Part shown: one piece after another, positions 63,591 through 64,000 of the stretch
How the letters are laid out: every line of letters starts with the position of its first letter
Position numbering within the stretch: position 1 is the stretch's first letter
Assembly (NCBI GenBank): GCA_963580285.1
Contig: OY757017.1
Coordinates: 13,032,538 to 13,096,537, forward strand
DNA length: 64,000 bases
Source: Lucinisca nassula
Lineage: Eukaryota > Mollusca > Bivalvia > Lucinida > Lucinidae
Direction of reading: 5' to 3'
The notes under the pieces: generated by a model
What the model was told of the DNA's origin: nothing
Database searches by the model: none
What the model saw: only the letters and a program-made list of their open reading frames with translations
Made by a program: the position numbers and the translations under genes

Positions 63591-64000
63591 TTATGCAACA
63601 GTCATTTGTAACCACTACCCCCATCCCACCTACAGAGATAGCGGGAAACAATAACTTTTCACTTTTCACAGCCCTACACGTACAGTGCGGGGGGAGGGGG
63701 GGACCTGTAGAAGGTCACAATACATGTAGTTCATTCCACTGGGGGTATATTTGCATAATTTCAAAACCCCCACATTAACCCGGCACTGCAGGGGAACATT
63801 GGGGGTAACTATCCTCTTTCCCCTGCCTATCTCAGTAGGTGGTGTGTGTGTGTGTGTGGGGGGGGGGTTACAAAATGACTAGGCTAGTGCATTATAAAGA
63901 CTTATATAAGGAAAATCTCCTGTCTGGAGATCTTCTGCGTAAAAGGAGATCATAGGCAACGATAAAATGCCTTATAGATATGGGCAACTTAAAAAAAATG
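63591..64000. other. Unassigned right edge
   Basis: It contains G-rich runs at 63690 and a (GT)n-(G)n tract at 63842-63868. It may be more of family F, but I could not show it. Confidence 0.35.

Overview
This window reads as repeat-dense nuclear DNA of an invertebrate animal, most likely a mollusc and plausibly a bivalve. That assignment is an inference from the mix of element types: tRNA-headed SINEs with simple tails, short elements with terminal inverted repeats, elements built on tandem arrays, and both Ty3/gypsy and non-LTR retrotransposons. No host protein-coding gene, rRNA gene or free-standing tRNA gene could be supported. Almost all readable coding sequence belongs to three retrotransposons.

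Layout: (1) 0.4-0.65 kb, a hairpin element; 1.0-5.2 kb, a decayed Ty3/gypsy copy on the + strand in the usual order gag, protease, reverse transcriptase (RT), RNase H, integrase. (2) 5.7-10.4 kb, a non-LTR retrotransposon on the + strand (zinc-knuckle ORF1; ORF2 with endonuclease, RT and RNase H) with one frameshift in a run of A. (3) 10.4-13.7 kb, a GC-rich 164-bp duplication, an interstitial telomere-like array and diverged direct repeats. (4) 13.7-19.7 kb, short terminal-inverted-repeat elements, nested SINEs and two tandem-array elements. (5) 19.7-22.45 kb, a 22-bp satellite. (6) 22.5-33.3 kb, more hairpin elements, a tandem-array element inserted in a hairpin element, a 1.6-kb foldback element and a 3.8-kb inverted duplication. 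(7) 33.5-36.0 kb, a 330-bp tandem array whose end is invaded by a SINE, which is itself split by (8) a nearly complete LTR retrotransposon at 36.24-42.69 kb on the - strand. (9) 42.7-64 kb, scattered SINEs, hairpin elements and long AT-rich stretches with nothing recognisable.

The strongest single observation is the LTR element at 36.24-42.69 kb. Its RT is of Ty3/gypsy type, but the integrase lies upstream of RT, as in Ty1/copia. That is the arrangement known from Gmr1-like elements. Its two 553-bp LTRs differ at two positions by eye, its primer-binding site matches the tRNA-Pro type, it has a polypurine tract and a 4-bp target duplication, yet its frames are broken in several places.

The most original signals are two families of short hairpin elements. 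In one, the roughly 65-bp central palindrome is kept nearly perfect, with paired changes on both arms in some copies. In the other, a shared hairpin core appears inside two different outer shells and also alone. Nested insertions give a relative age order for many of these elements.
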